A stretch of DNA of 64,000 nucleotides from NCBI GenBank assembly GCA_012862575.1, contig BLSF01000003.1, forward strand, positions 434,001 through 498,000, given 5' to 3'. How positions within the stretch are numbered: position 1 is the first letter of the stretch; each line of letters starts with the position of its first letter. Shown piece after piece: positions 50,763-61,200 of the stretch. The notes under the pieces are model-generated. The model made no database searches. It was not told the origin of the DNA and saw nothing but the letters and a program-made list of their open reading frames with translations. This DNA is from Parietichytrium sp. I65-24A. Lineage: Eukaryota > Sar > Bigyra > Thraustochytrida > Thraustochytriidae. Made by a program: the position numbers and the translations under genes.

Positions 50763-53111
50763 TTAGAGAATCGCGCGAGCCAGCTGAGCAAGCTTCTTTT
50801 CGTACGTTTCCTTCTGCTCCGTGAGCTTTGTTTCGTATTCCTCAGCTTGCTTTCGCATTTCTTCTTGAAGCTCCTGACACAATTGGCGCAGGACTGCTTG
50901 GTCTTGGCCGCTGGAGGTAGGGGTAAACGTACTGAACGCTCTTCCAGACGGAGTGACGTGCCCACTTCTGGATGTCTCACCGCTGCTGCTCATTCTTCCC
51001 GAGCGCACGGAGGCATGAAGCAAGCTGTCGCTAATCATGGCCGCTTGAGCTTTGAACGAAGAGTTGTCTTCGCTGGAGCCGCCACTCGGACTCTCCATGT
51101 CGGACTCTTTCTCAGAGGAGGTGAGGCCCGATGCCGACCTGTGCATTCTGATAAAAGAATTCTTGTCGTTGGTTAAGAGAGGGTTCACGCTCAAAGGAAG
51201 CCCTTCCTTTTTGGCAGCATCCTCGTCGATCTCTCCTGCGGACGCAGAACCCCCACTTTCTCGGCGGCCCTCTTGTATGCACTGCAAGTTTACGGGCTGG
51301 TACTGTGCATGCTGCAGTCGCCTTTCCCGCTCGCTGCGAGCAATCGAAGTCATGGAGACATTGATTTCCTCAAAGGTTGGTCGTTCCTTGGGATCATCGC
51401 GCCAGCACGACTCCATTAGCTCCACCAACTCCGGACGTGCCACACGAACGCTTTCCGGAATCGATGGTCGGAAGCTTCTTTTGACAAGCTCTGGAAACGT
51501 CATATTGGTTGACTTGAAGCACTTTGGGACGTACATGCCATCTCCGATTAGCGCTTCGCACAAAATCAAGGAGAAAGCGTACACATCAATTTTCTCGTTG
51601 TATGGTTCGTCCCGATGAGCTTCTGGCGCGAGCCAAATTGGCGATCCGCGAGCTATACCTGGCAAAGATTTGACCTTGTCACCAGCACCAGAACCGTCCG
51701 CTCCAGACATCCTTGGGATCACGATTGAGACCCCAAAATCTGCGATCTTGCCAACAAAATTTTCTGAGACAAAAATGTTCGACGGCTTGAGGTCGTGATG
51801 AATTATGACGTTGTCGAGAAAATGGTGCAAGTAGCACATCCCGCGAGTCACGCCAAGAATTACCTTTTCCCTTCCAGTCTCCCAGGTGCAGTCGCTGGAC
51901 GCAAAGACATCCTGCAACGTCCCGAACGAAGCGTACTCAGAGAGAATAGCGCCCCGGTTTTCCGTTGGTTCGAAGAATGCCCCATAGAAGCAAATAATAT
52001 TCGGGTGCTGGAGCAGACGGAATATTCCAATCTCCTGCTGGAACGAGTCCTCTATTTGCCGACCTTTGTGTAGATTGAAGTCAAATGTTTTCACTGCCAC
52101 AATCTCTCCTTTAAGGCGCGCTCGGTATACGTAGCCAAAAGTTCCTTGGCCAATAGACTCCATGATCTCCACGTCGGAGTGCGATATGGTGTTAACCTTT
52201 TTGAGGACTGGGAATCGCTGATTTGCCAAATTTTCTCCTAAAGCACCAGCAATCTCCAGCTCGTCTGAACCGCTCAGCATTGGATTTTGGTGCTCAAAGA
52301 GGATGTAATGGCGTCGCATGATAAGATCTTCTCTCCATTTGAGCATCAAGAGCGCAACGTCGATGACAAAGAGAACCCCAGTGGCATTGTACTTTGCGGA
52401 TTCGTGCACAAAGTCCAAAAAGTCTGATCTATTCACCACAATCAAGAATAGGGCGAACGTGCTGATATTTGTGAAAAGCACTGACCGCATCACTTCGAAG
52501 AACATTAATCTCAAAGAGACTATCTGCGTTGTCGTGGACATTGACCCCATCAAGCAGATGGCAAGTGCCACCTCACGATACAAAGCTTCTCGATCAGAGC
52601 CATTTTTGTCGTCCGGAAGCATTAAGAGATTTATTCCTGTGAGGATGGAGAACATTGTAAGAAGCGGATTCATGACCGCATTCCAAATATAACCGGTTAC
52701 TTGGAGATACCTTGTAAGCAGTGCGAAGAGGCAGAAGGTGGTGGAGATCAATGGAAGAATCTTCAGGGCTTCAGAACTTTCATTCTCATACTGCTGGGCA
52801 ACAGTAATCGAGAGCATGACAATAAATACCGCACAATAAGCAAACAATCCCGCCCAACAGAACAACCTTGCCTTCGACGAAGCTAGCGCCGAATTCCTTT
52901 TAATATCTTGGTACCATTGCCGGTACCCTGCTTCTTGCGCGTGGTCTTGAAAGCACAAGGTCAAGCGATTCGGTTTGTACCCATTGGAAGAGAATATCAA
53001 GCCCCAATCGATCGATATCAGATCAGAGTTGCTCGAATAACTGCGCCTTTTGTCCTTGTCCAGCTTGCTCGATGACGCCACCAAGGCGTCATGAACTTTA
53101 GTCTTCACCAT
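50763..53111 (-). CDS. Transmembrane TKL-like protein kinase (782 aa)
   Basis: About six hydrophobic helices lie at residues ~84-106, 117-138, 146-165, 177-200, 211-226 and 245-258. They are followed by a complete kinase domain (~315-570): Gly-rich loop GQGTFGYVY, Lys in VAVK (341), catalytic HHDLKPSNI (438-446, with His in place of the Arg of HRD), DFG (458-460) and APE in IWLAPEA. The RD arginine is lost, a change seen in some kinases not regulated by activation-loop phosphorylation. The substrate loop LKPSN and the overall sequence place it near TKL kinases. A Ser-rich tail and a final coiled coil (~725-782) follow. N-terminal multi-pass kinases of this layout occur in oomycetes and other stramenopiles. 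The upstream codon is GTG; the first ATG is 53111. Ligand and target unknown. Confidence 0.85.
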   Translation of the reverse strand: MVKTKVHDALVASSSKLDKDKRRSYSSNSDLISIDWGLIFSSNGYKPNRLTLCFQDHAQEAGYRQWYQDIKRNSALASSKARLFCWAGLFAYCAVFIVMLSITVAQQYENESSEALKILPLISTTFCLFALLTRYLQVTGYIWNAVMNPLLTMFSILTGINLLMLPDDKNGSDREALYREVALAICLMGSMSTTTQIVSLRLMFFEVMRSVLFTNISTFALFLIVVNRSDFLDFVHESAKYNATGVLFVIDVALLMLKWREDLIMRRHYILFEHQNPMLSGSDELEIAGALGENLANQRFPVLKKVNTISHSDVEIMESIGQGTFGYVYRARLKGEIVAVKTFDFNLHKGRQIEDSFQQEIGIFRLLQHPNIICFYGAFFEPTENRGAILSEYASFGTLQDVFASSDCTWETGREKVILGVTRGMCYLHHFLDNVIIHHDLKPSNIFVSENFVGKIADFGVSIVIPRMSGADGSGAGDKVKSLPGIARGSPIWLAPEAHRDEPYNEKIDVYAFSLILCEALIGDGMYVPKCFKSTNMTFPELVKRSFRPSIPESVRVARPELVELMESCWRDDPKERPTFEEINVSMTSIARSERERRLQHAQYQPVNLQCIQEGRRESGGSASAGEIDEDAAKKEGLPLSVNPLLTNDKNSFIRMHRSASGLTSSEKESDMESPSGGSSEDNSSFKAQAAMISDSLLHASVRSGRMSSSGETSRSGHVTPSGRAFSTFTPTSSGQDQAVLRQLCQELQEEMRKQAEEYETKLTEQKETYEKKLAQLARAIL

Positions 53112-53287
53112 CACCGACCCCCCCGTGCATCCACTGCTCCTCGTCCTCCTCTATTCGCGCCGCTCTCCGCTGACTTGTCTTGCGCTCTGGCCTAGCTCCT
53201 CTACTTGCTCGCCCCGCTCGCCGGGCTTCACCTCGGCCTTGCACGCTTCTCGTGCCCAACTTGCCCGACGTGCTCGCAGTTGCTCTC

Positions 53288-53334
53288 GATGGATGATGGA
53301 TGATGGATGATGGATGATGGATGATGGATGATGA
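53288..53334. repeat. GATGGAT tandem repeat
   Basis: About six copies of a seven-base GATGGAT unit, running into GATGATGG and GGATGGATGG variants. It lies about 180 bases upstream of the kinase start codon (on the far side of the minus-strand gene). Confidence 0.8.
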
Positions 53335-53489
53335 TGGTTGATGGACGGATGGATGGCCTCAGTCTTTGCCAGTGCACTCTCGCCGGATAGTATTTGTAGC
53401 CCCGCCTACGTCGGCGTAAGAGGGTCTTTGTTTTCCTTCCCTGCTTCCAGCCACAGTGAGGGGAAACGAAACGAAAAAAAACAGCAGGC

Positions 53490-53520
53490 CTTTCTTTCTT
53501 TCTTTCTTTCTTTCTTCTTT
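53490..53520. repeat. (CTTT)n microsatellite
   Basis: A run of about seven CTTT units followed by (TTG)n. Simple sequence with no gene. Confidence 0.85.
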
Positions 53521-55253
53521 TGTTGTTGTTGTTTGGATTGATCGATCTAATGAAGTGAAATCGAATTTTCTGTTCTCAAGCAGCACTTTCATCCTCAGGA
53601 ATCGCCCTTTCGTTCTTTTACATTTTACATTCGGTGTCATGGGAAAATAGAATTTGGTTAGATTAATTAATTCAGAATTCAGGATTCACTGTCAGGCAAA
53701 GTTACCTTTCGCAAATGTTGGACTCCTGAATTGCGAAGCTGGTACAGCGCTGCCCAGGATGGCGCATATCTTTGCCGATGACTGCGACGCTGTGACTGTG
53801 CCAAAGGGGAGCGAGCGAGTCGAAGGAGCTCAAGAGTTGTGGCGATTGGAAGTCGTTACTTTGGTCCGGGCACTTGAGTTACGAGTCGACTACGTACTGT
53901 GCACGACCACCTGGACTTATATAAATTATTCTGAGCTCTCTGAGTTGTAGCGCAACGTTGCTCGAAACCAGCTAGACCTGTCGGTGTTGAGAGTCGCTGC
54001 AATTAGCAATGCGGTTGAGCTTGTCGAATCTGGCAAGGCTAACTGGCAAGTGAATGGTACTGACAGTGAAATCGCTGTTGACTGGCGGCTTCGAGGTGAC
54101 CTATACACCGACGGCGCAATTTGTCGGCGCGAGCGCGTTAATGCGCGTCTTACGCTGGCAAATTCCGGATTTTGGTGAGCAAACGCGTTTACAGTTTTCT
54201 TCCCTCTGCTGCTGAGCCTTGTGAAGCGTACCGAGAGGAACTTGGCCAGCCATGAAGCGGCCTGTGCGGCGCTGCCAGTGTGATAATTCATGGTTCTAGG
54301 ACACGTTCATCACACTTCGATATGGCTGCCATTGCCTGCTGTCGTCCCTCGAGTTGAACGCTGTAAAGCCGCGAGGTTTTGGCGTTCTTCCCTATGCAGA
54401 TCGAAATAGCGAGCTCGCAAGAATGCGATACTATTTTCGGGGCTTTAATCGCACATGATAAAGTGATGAACCCCCGAGTCTTTGAAAAGCAAACCTGCGA
54501 GACATTTACTCCTGATCCTCTCAAATGAGCCCGTCGGCACAGCCAATCCGCAATAATTAAGCTGTTGCATTTCGGTCGAGAAGAGCAGACAGCATCACTG
54601 GCTTTGAACATCTTCGAGCCTAATCTCCACGAAATCTGCTATCGTAAGAGAAAGAGCTCAGTTGCGTGTATGCATCGATCGGCGCAAGGACCTTGAGATG
54701 GGTGGTATCCGGGTCTTGACCATCGCCCCCACCGAAATGACAGAGAGAAAGAGAGAGAGAGAGAGAGAGATCACGAAAGAGGCTGACTCGCGATTGGACG
54801 AACTCAGACACTCGGGCTCCGAGAGAAACTTGGACTCCAGAGAACGGAACAATTAACTTGAACGGATCTTTCTTGACGAACAATATGTATTCGTTTTATT
54901 CGCTCGAGTTCTAGCAAAAATGATGTGTAGCGGAGATCACTGGGATCTGAGTGTATAGCTGATTGATGCTTCGAAGTCTGCAGAGTGAAGACGTTTCTTC
55001 TCGGTGGTGCTTTTGATTGACGTGAGAGTAGGTAGTTTTTGGGACATTAGTAAATCCAAATGTCAGGAAATGTTCCGTGGACAGTGTTGACAGCGTGAGC
55101 CAATGGGACGGATGTACACGTACAAGTGTGACACGGGTCAGCAGGAGCTAGAAACAAGGCATTCAATAGAGAATCTAATTGTGGTACTTTGACGAGTGGT
55201 CGGATTTGGACAAGTATATATTTACAGCTGATAAAAGACAATGCTTCCAAGGA

Positions 55254-55700
55254 CTAGCCGCCTGTCGGCAGCGTGTTTCTCAGCTTGTCGGGGTGGCCGC
55301 CGCTGCCAAATTGCACGACCACGTGCAACATACTCCCATCTGGCACCTGGGCCGATTCTTCCACCTCGGTGCTTCCAAGCATCAACCTTATTCCAGACCT
55401 GGGGAGGCGTGTCGCTTCTTGAACTGCGTCGAGGATCGCAACGACAGGGACAAACCCTTCTTGTCCAGAGAAAACTTCTCCGCTAGCATTGCGAACGGTG
55501 ATCAGCTTCCCATCCAAGCCCCGTACACGAATTTCTCTCCACGGTGTCGCTTGCTCGTCCCTTCGTTGCCTTTTGAACGGCGGCGCCTTCTCCTCCAAAG
55601 ACAAGGCTCTTTCAAAAGCCACGGATGGCACTTTCGTGTCCCATAAGCTTCTTGCTTCGCTTGGCCGCTTTTCGCGCGACCAACTTGCCCCATCAACCAT
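55254..55700 (-). CDS. Small ubiquitin-fold protein ending in Gly-Gly (148 aa)
   Basis: Residues ~56-131 read as a ubiquitin-like beta-grasp: IRVRGLDGKLITV (beta 1-2), VAILDAVQEATRL (helix), IRLMLGSTEVEESAQV and GSMLHVVVQFGSGG, the last like the STLHLVLRLRGG end of ubiquitin. The segment 1-55 is charged with a KRQRRDE cluster (44-50), possibly nuclear. The protein ends LPTGG, and an earlier FGSGG closes the beta-grasp, so two Gly-Gly pairs are present. It could be a ubiquitin-like modifier, or only a Ubl domain protein. ATG at 55700. The neighbours give no clue. The fold is a judgement from pattern and needs profile searching. Confidence 0.55.
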   Translation of the reverse strand: MVDGASWSREKRPSEARSLWDTKVPSVAFERALSLEEKAPPFKRQRRDEQATPWREIRVRGLDGKLITVRNASGEVFSGQEGFVPVVAILDAVQEATRLPRSGIRLMLGSTEVEESAQVPDGSMLHVVVQFGSGGHPDKLRNTLPTGG

Positions 55701-56708
55701 TTCACCGCTTCCTTCCCTTCCTCCACGGTAAAAAGAGTCAAACTTTCCTCCTGCTCACTTTCCTTTCTTCTCTTGGAGGCGCCGCACATACGCCAACAGA
55801 GCCTGAAGCTCGAATCCCAGTCCAGGCGAGCCCACCCGGATCCAAGCGAATCTCCACTTTATTGATAGTTTCCTCGCGAACACAGCCCAAGCATCTTTCG
55901 CGATTTCTTTAACCCTCACCGCGTGCAGCGCCGCCTGGGTTGGCCGCGCCGTCGCTTGATTGAAGACACCACAGCTTCCGCTTCTCGCACGGCACTTGGC
56001 TTGACCTGTCCCCGCAGTCGCATACGTACGTGCACTGAGCCCTCTGGTAACTGACATTGACTGACTGACAGTATCTGACTGAGGTGTGCGTCCCCAACTC
56101 GACAAAGAAAAACTAACTATGGGAACGATGAGGAGCTGCTCTCTGTTCGTGATCAAGGAGCGTTCGCTCTGTGTGTGCATCGCAGGACGAAGATTGTTTG
56201 GAGTGTTTGGAGTGTTTGGAGTGTTTGGAGTGTATCTTTTCCCGTGAGAAGGCTGCTACGCAAGTCATACTATCATACTCGAGCGACTCGAGCGCACAAC
56301 AATCCCTCAAGTCGCCAGAGTGGTACCGTACAAGAGCTTCCTGATGGACCTGAGCGGTGCTGCAGCTGCGGGACGCTAGCACGGAGAAGCACGGAGAAGC
56401 AAGCCCAGCTTGGGGGAAGGAACCAAAAGTTGCTCGCGACTGACGCTCGGCCGTCTTTGAGAGACTTTGATAGGTTTTGTCGTCTTTGCCGTCTTGACGC
56501 AGAGAGGAGGAGAAGAAGAAGAAGAAGGAAGAGGACTCGTTAGCGAGTACGGGCTACAGGAGGAGACACACACACACAGAGAGAGAGAGAGAGGGCGCAC
56601 GGTGTTTGTTTTGGCAGAATTGGGAGCAGGGTAAACGACTGAGAAGGTTGGCAAAGCGAGACCGCGAGCGTGTAGAGTAGCAAAGCACACAATCTAGAAA
56701 GCTGGGAA
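55701..56708. promoter_or_regulatory. Divergent promoter region (Ubl protein / malonyl-CoA decarboxylase)
   Basis: No gene supported in 1.0 kb. It contains the GTTTGGAGT repeat (56195-56233), a GAAGAA-rich stretch (56506-56533), and (CA)n plus (GA)n (56566-56594) in the probable leader of the decarboxylase. Confidence 0.45.
56195..56233. repeat. GTTTGGAGT tandem repeat
   Basis: Four copies of a nine-base GTTTGGAGT unit. Simple local repeat, no gene. Confidence 0.85.
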
Positions 56709-57980
56709 ATGGCTCGCGGCGCAGTACACGAGCTGTCAAAGCTGGCGTCCGGTGTCCTAATGCATCGGCGGGACTGCGCCGTGGCGCTGTGCACGGCGCT
56801 GTTGGACAGCTCAGGTCGCGCGGATTCGGCGCAAGGAACGCGGCGACTGGCACTGGCGGGATGGGCGGTGCGAGCGCCGCAGGATGTGCAAGAGCGCCTG
56901 GCGGAAGGGCTCATCGCGCTGGCGCCGCGAGGGCTTGAGGCAGTGGTGGCCGCGAGAAGGGACCTTGTGCACTTTGCCCGGAGCGTGAAGAAAGGAGGCG
57001 ATATGACTGCGAAAGCGGCGATGGACGAGTCGCATGTTAAGCGCGCGAGAGCGGCGACACTCACTGCGATCAGGCCGTTGTTCGGGGAGAGCGCTGTGAG
57101 CGTGAGCGTGCTGGGCGAGAGTAATGGGGAGGAGGTTCTTCGGGTCATGGAGGAGGCTGAAAAGGTACATCCGTTCAAGAGCCGTCAAGACCTCCTGCGC
57201 CGGTTTGGGCCAAACAGAATGTGTTTAGGTCTGTTTAGTCGTCTCTTGGAGCCGCAGATGCCGCGTGCGTATATATGCGTGGCCTTGAGGCAACAACTCT
57301 CCAGGAACATGAATGACATTTTTGGCGAAGAATCCCTCGCTCAGCCACATGACCCTTCTCCTAAAGTGGCCGTTTTCTACTCAATCAACAACTGCGACCC
57401 TGCGCTCTCGCAGCTCAATATTGGACGCATGCTCATCATGAACGGGCTGGATATGCTGCGTGCTGAATTGCCATCCGTCAAATTATTCTCAACGCTGAGC
57501 CCGGTCATCGGTTTCGCCTCATGGCTTCGTAAAGCTCATCACTCTGAGATTAGCAATGCTGTCTCGCATGAATCAGTGTCAACTATTGCAAATATTCTTG
57601 CAAGCGAAGGCTCGCAGAGTTCGCAGCATGGCAATGCAAAAGAAACCTTATTGTCAGCGCTGGAAAAACAAGAGTGGTTCAACAATCCCATCTTGACAGA
57701 CGCACTGAGAGCTCCAATGCTGAGTCTTCTTAACAGTTACTTGCTTGGAGCTGAAGACGGGGTCCCGCGCTGCCCCGTAGCCAAATTCCATCTTTCCAAT
57801 GGTGCGTCCGTGTTCAAATTGAATTGGATGGCTGACTTGACCAAGCTTGACGCTAGTTTTGGAATGATGGTGAACTACAGATATGACCCGGACTCAATCA
57901 CAATTAACGCCAGACGGTACGGCTTGAAAAGTTTTCCGATTCCGCGCTCTGACGCGCGCTTCGATCAGGCGCGTCTTTAA
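56709..57980 (+). CDS. MLYCD: Malonyl-CoA decarboxylase with peroxisomal signal ARL (423 aa)
   Basis: The enzyme turns malonyl-CoA into acetyl-CoA and CO2, controlling fatty-acid synthesis and oxidation. Residues 1-150 form the helical N-terminal domain. The catalytic GNAT-like domain has LLRRFGPNRMCLGLF (~162-176), AVFYSINNCDPALS (~221-234), FSTLSPVIGFASWL (260-273), where S264 matches the catalytic Ser of human MLYCD, and VAKFHLSNGA (357-366), where H361 matches the catalytic His. The C-terminus is ARL, a valid PTS1 variant; the human enzyme ends SKL. No mitochondrial presequence is obvious, though the first 45 residues are basic. A short Ser/Gln/Gly insert lies near 295-310. Single exon; ATG at 56709. 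Confidence 0.95.
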   Translation: MARGAVHELSKLASGVLMHRRDCAVALCTALLDSSGRADSAQGTRRLALAGWAVRAPQDVQERLAEGLIALAPRGLEAVVAARRDLVHFARSVKKGGDMTAKAAMDESHVKRARAATLTAIRPLFGESAVSVSVLGESNGEEVLRVMEEAEKVHPFKSRQDLLRRFGPNRMCLGLFSRLLEPQMPRAYICVALRQQLSRNMNDIFGEESLAQPHDPSPKVAVFYSINNCDPALSQLNIGRMLIMNGLDMLRAELPSVKLFSTLSPVIGFASWLRKAHHSEISNAVSHESVSTIANILASEGSQSSQHGNAKETLLSALEKQEWFNNPILTDALRAPMLSLLNSYLLGAEDGVPRCPVAKFHLSNGASVFKLNWMADLTKLDASFGMMVNYRYDPDSITINARRYGLKSFPIPRSDARFDQARL

Positions 57981-58231
57981 AATGCCACAGAAAACTTTTT
58001 CCTACGGCCCATCCCCCCCACACCACAGTGATTATTGAGCTTTTTAGACCGTGTCGATCAGTGCAGAACTGATAGCGCGGCGCAAAGATTTACTTACGGT
58101 GAATGACGAATACGGTGTCGAACTTACACGCACAAGTTATATCAAGTAAAGAGAGTCTGCTCGCGAATAGCTGGTAGACAGCAAGACAAAAATTTTAACA
58201 AGACTTCTTCCTAATTTTTTGTAATGAATTT

Positions 58232-61200
58232 TTAAGAAAACATAAGTGAGTGAGTCAGTACAACAACAGTATCCCCTTTCTTCCATACACGCATATGAGA
58301 TTTATTTCGCGGGTTTATGACAGTTTGAGATTCGCTTTGCGGTTTGTATCCAATAGCAATTTCGCAGCGCTTTCGAGCACGGGCCATGATTGTCCAAAAA
58401 TCTAGTTCTTCACCATCCTCACAATAATCCAAACAACTCGAGACTTGAATGTCACATCCGGACGCCGAGAGGAGCTCCGTCAAAACGTTATTAATGAAAC
58501 GATCTTCTGCGACCATTGCCATTGCGCAAGCCACGATCTCATTGCTCATGACATAGTCGCTGACTTGCGCGACAGAGATAAGCGACTTGGTCCTCGAGTC
58601 AAGGATTTCGCTTATTATGGTCGTTGAAAAGTCCTCCGGCGCTGGTTTGTGCTCACGAGGGCACCAGGATCGACGAATCTGATCGCGACGCTGCTCGGTT
58701 GACTGTCGCTGGAGCCTGGATATCGTTGGTCCAGTCGACGTCAGCGGCGGAGATGTCGACGTAACGTCGTCAGACACCGCTTTGCTACCTTGAAGATCAG
58801 AGCCGAACCGGAATCTACGCTTTGCATCATTTGAACTGGAATAGACGCTCTCTGCGCCAGCCCGCTCCGAGATCTTCCTTGAAACGCTCTTCTCCTCATG
58901 GTCTTCCCTTTGAGATGAAGAAACTGGCGCGTCGATGTTCTTGTCGTGTTTCCCAGTTCTGGTGCGACCAGGCTCATCGCACTCCGTTTTATCTTCTTCA
59001 TGCTCATCGCGAATATTATCATCTTGGTCGTCGCTTTCATCTTCACTATTTACATCGATGTTGCCACGATGATGGATTTCTTGTGACTGGGCACCAGGGG
59101 CGCAGCAGTACTCATTTGAATTCTCGTTCACAGTAGGGGCGGCCGTGCTCTCCTCCGTGTTGGAGGGAAGCAATCTCAGTGGAAAGCGCTCAGGAATTCC
59201 GTCAGAGTAAGAGTCTGTCTCGAATCCATCTTGTCCTGATCTATCTAGGTGATACAGTTCCAAGCGCTTTTGAATGATATCACGAATTAGTAGCAGAGAC
59301 GCAAGTGAACGAGAATCTGCTGTCTGCATGTTGGTCTCAAATGTTTCATCAGCAAGGATGAGGATAGAGCTAAACCGTTCCAGCGGTATACACTCCAAGT
59401 GTCGCCGAAGAACCGGATTGCCTTCCTCGTGAACAAGTTTCAGGTTACGCAACTTGCTCACATCGAGCTTGTTTGCATCCTTAAATTTTTTCAAGCGCGT
59501 TTTCACCGGAATGGTGCACATCAGGTGCAACTCACTACCTTTCGCAACCAGTCTATCCAATGAATTGATCATGTCGTCAAGATCTCTTCGCCAGCCACAG
59601 AAAAGCAGTCGTTCGGGACTGGACTTGAATTCCATTGAAAACTGTGTATGAACACTGTTCTTGGCACGTAGAGCATGCAAGCAAGGCGTTTCGTCCTTGC
59701 AAGCCTCATAAGAGTCATCGTCTTCAGCGATGACAAGGATCTCGTCACCAGGCTGGATAACGTATCCATCCGGAGGGTTCAAAATGATCGCCGGTGGCCC
59801 AGTGCCAAGCATCGAAGCGAGGGACCCTGAGCGAGTTCTTTGCATCCAGTGGCTTTTTAAAGGAGACACGCTCTCCGAGTCCACACTGTCCGTGTCGAAG
59901 CCCGCGTGCCGTCGAGACCCTTCCGATGCTGTCTCCACAAACCCGCGGCCGGCAGAGGAGCTATCGTAGCGTTCATCCCCTTGAATGACAGTTTGCAGCA
60001 CTTTGTTGACAGAGGTTTGGGCAAGCCGGCGCATCTGCTCTGCAGAATCTTCAGGATCTGCAGGTTTGACACCGATGGGAATGGCTTGATCGAAACTGAA
60101 ACTTGCATCCAAAAATGTTTTCCCCACGAGACCAGGCCAGGAGGCGGTGTAAAATTCGTCGCCGTCGAAACCAAGCAGTTGCTCCAAGATTTGGGCAAGC
60201 CCGGGCTGCCTCGCGCATTGAATCATGAGGCGTCCAATAATGTCGTGCGCAACAACTGTTTCCACCATCCCTTTGCCTACGAGCAGCACGAGCTCTCGAT
60301 TGTCGACATCGCACATCTCTGCAACTATGTGAGCCTTGATCTGAATTCCGGTGAGGCTCATCACGATTCGCACTGCCCTCGCATCCGACTCGTCGGGATC
60401 AACATTCGGGTCGGAGAGAACAATGACAGACTTGGCTGTCTGAGCGGAAACCTTGATCAGGTCAGCCATGATGAGCGGACTGCCTGCCCGGCAGACGACT
60501 TCGGTGCCGAATAAGACTTCTGGTGTGAGCGCGCCGCTGAGTTCGACTTCCATCTCCTCCTTGGGGCGCTCCGCCAAAATGACGATTGTCCCACCCCCTT
60601 CGCTCTCGTTCGCAATGGCAATTTCCCTGATCGTGGGAATGACTTTGTCAGACCAGCCCAAAATTAGTGTGTGTCCGCTCTCGATGACCCTGCTCTTGCC
60701 CTTCTTCAGGTCATCCAGCAAATCCGACACGCCGTCGGCTATGATGCCAATCATCAGCGCGAAGATGAGCATGCCTCCCATCGTCAGCAGCAGCGCCACA
60801 ATTCTCGCCGGCATGGTGGTCTCCTCCGCGTGCGTCCCAGGGTCCGCTACAAACGTCCAGCTCACCCAGAATGCCTCGCTAAACGACAGTCCTGGGTCGC
60901 CCACCACGTAGTACATCATGGACCCTACGAAAATCAGCAAATACGTGGCGATCAGCAGCGCAACAGGTTTCGCCCCGGCCCACGTACTCAGCAGATAGTC
61001 CATCCTATAGAACGCAAACTCCTTCAGCGTAAACCGCAGACCTTCGCCCTCTTCCGCGCTGCCCATCGCCACGTCCAGCTCGTGCTTTACCACCATCCCT
61101 ATTCCCGCCACTACCACCGCGAACACCGCGAAATGCGCACCGGTCGCCGCGTCCCACCCGCCGCCTTCCTCCGATTCCTCCGAGAGTCCCGCGTCCCAAT

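Larger units (their letters stand above)
53112..55253. other. 2.1-kb intergenic region with simple repeats
   Basis: No gene supported. It contains a GATGGAT minisatellite (53288-53334), a (CTTT)n tract (53490-53520) and a (GA)n tract (54741-54770). ORFs of 60-121 codons show no recognisable domain. Confidence 0.5.
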
